From Leptolyngbya sp. FACHB-8 (GTDB taxonomy: Bacteria > Cyanobacteriota > Cyanobacteriia > Elainellales > Elainellaceae), in contig NZ_JACJOO010000084.1 of the NCBI RefSeq assembly GCF_014695575.1, forward strand, positions 221,859 through 285,858: a stretch of 64,000 bases of DNA, given 5' to 3'. Below are positions 62,416 to 64,000 of this stretch, in pieces. The notes below the pieces were generated by a model. The model worked only from the letters and a program-made list of their open reading frames with translations, made no database searches and was not told where the DNA came from. Position numbers and translations under genes: made by a program. The first letter of the stretch is position 1, and every line of letters starts with the position of its first letter.

Positions 62416-63762
62416 ATGTTTCAGGAAACACGCCAGCGACTTGCCCTCTGGTACACGATGGTAACGGCCGTTTTGCTACTGCTATTTGCCAGTGGCTTCT
62501 ATATCTATGTTCGTAGTACCCTGATTGAACGTATTGACGATACCTTGAGCCACGTGGCCGAGGTGGTGCAGCGATCGCTCGTGATTGAACCCCTCGACAC
62601 GATGCCTGACCACCCCCTCCAACTAAACCTGGAGGCCAGCTTCCGCAATAACGCTGATAGCGTCGAAGACGACCACATTGACCTGGAATGGTTCAGCGCC
62701 ACCGGAGAGTTGCTCTGGTCAACTCTGTCAGACCCGATCGCCGTTCCCCTTCACCCCAACCTCAACGGCGAAACCGTTCACCTATCCGACAATCAACTCC
62801 TGCGTCAAGTGACAGAACCGATCCGGGCCGGTGGGCAGCTCCTGGGCTATTTGCGGGTCAGCCACCCCTGGTTTGAGGTGACGAAACCAACGCGTCAACT
62901 GGTTCGGGATTTGGCTCTGGGAATGGTGCTGGTGATCGGAGCAGTTGCAACCGTGGGTTGGTTTTTGTCGGGGTTGGCGATCGCCCCCATTCGCGACTCC
63001 TATCAGCGTCTCAAGCAATTCACCGCTGATGCCTCCCACGAGTTGCGCAATCCAATTGCCGTCATCCAAACCAACGTTCAAGTTGCCCTGTCAGAGCCCG
63101 AGCCAGATGTTCAGTTCCAACAAAATCAACTTCGGGTGATTGAACGGCTAACCCGACGATTGGGGCGGCTCGTTGACGATTTGTTGTTTCTGGCGCGTCA
63201 AGATAGCAACGGCCTCGCGCGTCAAGATACGGTCGATCTAGATGAGCTGGTACAGGAAGTCGTCGAGGAGCAGCAAGCGATCGCCGCCGAAAAATCTATT
63301 TCGCTCAATCTTCAGATTCAACCGCCGCTTCGGGAAGATGGAAATTATTGGGTTATGGGCGATCGCGACCAACTCATGCGCCTTCTGGTCAACCTGATCA
63401 GTAATGGCATTCAGTACACGTCAGCCCAGGGAAGCATAACCCTGACGTTGCAACAAACTCGCTCCACGCCACCCCATTTTCAAATCCGCGTCAGTGACAC
63501 CGGCGTTGGCATTGCCGAAGACGCCCTGCCATATATTTTCGATCGGTTTTATCGGGTCGATCCGGCCCGTCGTCATGCAGGAGGTGGAGGTGCTGGCCTT
63601 GGGTTGGCCATTGCTCGGGCGATCGTCGAAAATCACCACGGCCAGATCGATGTGGAGAGCGAACCGGGTTCTGGCACCAGCTTTATCGTCAGCTTACCGG
63701 GGCAGAGAGCAGAGGCGGCACTGCTGGCAAAGCCCGTGGCAACGCCAGTGAAACCTATCTAA
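62416..63762 (+). CDS. Membrane sensor histidine kinase
   Basis: 448 aa. N-terminal membrane segment (ALWYTMVTAVLLLLFASGFYIYV, residues 10-32), about 120-residue extracytoplasmic sensor, second segment (LALGMVLVIGAVATVGWFLSGLAI), a very short linker, then H-box FTADASHELRNPIAVI, N-box LLVNLISNGIQYTS, G1 VSDTGVGIAED, F-box YIFDRFYRVD and G2 GGGGAGLGLAIARAI. It resembles RppB/NrsS-type kinases. No response regulator gene is adjacent within the window. Confidence 0.92.
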   Translation: MFQETRQRLALWYTMVTAVLLLLFASGFYIYVRSTLIERIDDTLSHVAEVVQRSLVIEPLDTMPDHPLQLNLEASFRNNADSVEDDHIDLEWFSATGELLWSTLSDPIAVPLHPNLNGETVHLSDNQLLRQVTEPIRAGGQLLGYLRVSHPWFEVTKPTRQLVRDLALGMVLVIGAVATVGWFLSGLAIAPIRDSYQRLKQFTADASHELRNPIAVIQTNVQVALSEPEPDVQFQQNQLRVIERLTRRLGRLVDDLLFLARQDSNGLARQDTVDLDELVQEVVEEQQAIAAEKSISLNLQIQPPLREDGNYWVMGDRDQLMRLLVNLISNGIQYTSAQGSITLTLQQTRSTPPHFQIRVSDTGVGIAEDALPYIFDRFYRVDPARRHAGGGGAGLGLAIARAIVENHHGQIDVESEPGSGTSFIVSLPGQRAEAALLAKPVATPVKPI

Positions 63763-63792
63763 TAAGCTCTAGGCGATCAGATTGGGTTAAGT

Positions 63793-63843
63793 GCTAATGA
63801 AAAAATGGTGTGGTGCAAAGCACCACACCATTTTTTCATTAGC
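63793..63843. terminator. Perfect hairpin between kinase and convergent gene
   Basis: 24-nt perfect arms around AAA (GGTGC-AAA-GCACC apex), 30 nt past the kinase stop and about 50 nt from the end of the convergent gene. Could serve both. Confidence 0.7.
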
Positions 63844-63895
63844 TGATATCAACAGAAAGAGTAGGGTTAGCCTTAGTCTAGCTTCTTATACCGTT

Positions 63896-64000
63896 TTAAT
63901 ATGAAGCTGCGCCAAATAGGGCTTCGAGAATGAAATCGTAGGACGTCAATGACGCAACCCTTTCAGGGGAAATCTTGTCGAGTTCCGAGGTCAGGAGTTT
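63896..64000 (-). CDS. C-terminal end of a protein, cut by window edge
   Basis: The last 34 codons of a minus-strand gene are visible, ending in TAA (63896-63898). The product ends KISPERVASLTSYDFILEAL followed by FGAASY. It is helix-like with host-like codon use, so a real gene entering from the right. The family cannot be told from this part. Confidence 0.55.
   Translation of the reverse strand, partial: KLLTSELDKISPERVASLTSYDFILEALFGAASY

Noticed and set aside
1..64000. CRISPR array
   Set aside because: The repeats are dispersed palindromes with target duplications, not short direct repeats at regular spacing, and no cas gene is present; the PD-(D/E)XK Fe-S nuclease at 30076 stands alone.
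1..64000. Transposase gene within the window to drive the MITEs
   Set aside because: None of the proteins shows a DDE, HUH or serine/tyrosine recombinase motif; the helper must lie elsewhere or be extinct.

Overview
The window is chromosomal DNA from a cyanobacterium. The octamer GCGATCGC (HIP1) recurs throughout, inside and between genes. The gene content also fits: a stand-alone helical carotenoid protein next to an OCP C-terminal-domain homologue, a Ycf46-like AAA ATPase, a UbiD decarboxylase, ctaA-ctaB, a class I photolyase, a cystine-lyase-like enzyme and several small proteins typical of cyanobacteria. I cannot name the genus; a filamentous, non-model lineage is a guess. Coding density is moderate. 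No rRNA, CRISPR array, prophage or transposase gene was seen.

Layout. 1-9.2 kb: HxlR regulator with SAM hydrolase, divergent from pirin and glutathionyl-hydroquinone reductase; an AT-rich HEPN-like gene; Dps; UbiD; CYTH protein; SGNH hydrolase; phytochelatin-synthase-like protein. 9.6-14.1 kb: two pentapeptide-repeat proteins, then an iron-type ABC permease divergent from its ATPase. 14.4-20.8 kb: Ycf46-like AAA protein, S4 protein, signal peptidase I, FNR-like flavoprotein, two identical tRNA-Asp genes, RecB-like nuclease. 21-33 kb: cystine-lyase-like enzyme, MATE exporter, heme A synthesis (ctaA-ctaB), rpsN, M20 amidohydrolase, PD-(D/E)XK Fe-S nuclease, queF, NUDIX, msrA. 33-44 kb: hypothetical and secreted proteins, a thioredoxin-fold protein, SbcC. 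44-48.7 kb: CTDH/HCP carotenoid pair, hpxO-uraD urate catabolism, TPR glycosyltransferase. 49-64 kb: DUF2927 protein, histidine phosphatase, ispF, NUDIX, photolyase, phosphoribosyltransferase, phosphodiester glycosidase, RRM protein, sensor kinase, and a gene running off the right edge.

The most striking content lies between the genes. Almost every gap carries one or more long, near-perfect DNA hairpins, roughly sixty in 64 kb. By comparing flanks I could resolve many of them into discrete small mobile elements with fixed lengths and exact target-site duplications: family A (132 bp, two internal hairpins, 9-bp duplications, six copies), family B (122 bp, two internal hairpins, 6-bp duplications), family C (101 bp, TA), family C' (87-91 bp, TA), family D (101 bp, 3 bp) and family E (91 bp, flanked by CTAG). 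The families share no terminal sequence, yet all have the same design: short terminal inverted repeats around one or two long hairpins. Arms differ between copies but change in a compensating way. Many hairpins end in GCGAAGC (or its complement), a sequence known to form an exceptionally stable DNA mini-hairpin. This looks like convergent hairpin-carrying MITEs driven by several different transposases, possibly with a shared single-stranded-DNA step or hairpin-templated arm correction. Some copies supply or abut the stop codons, terminators and promoter flanks of neighbouring genes.
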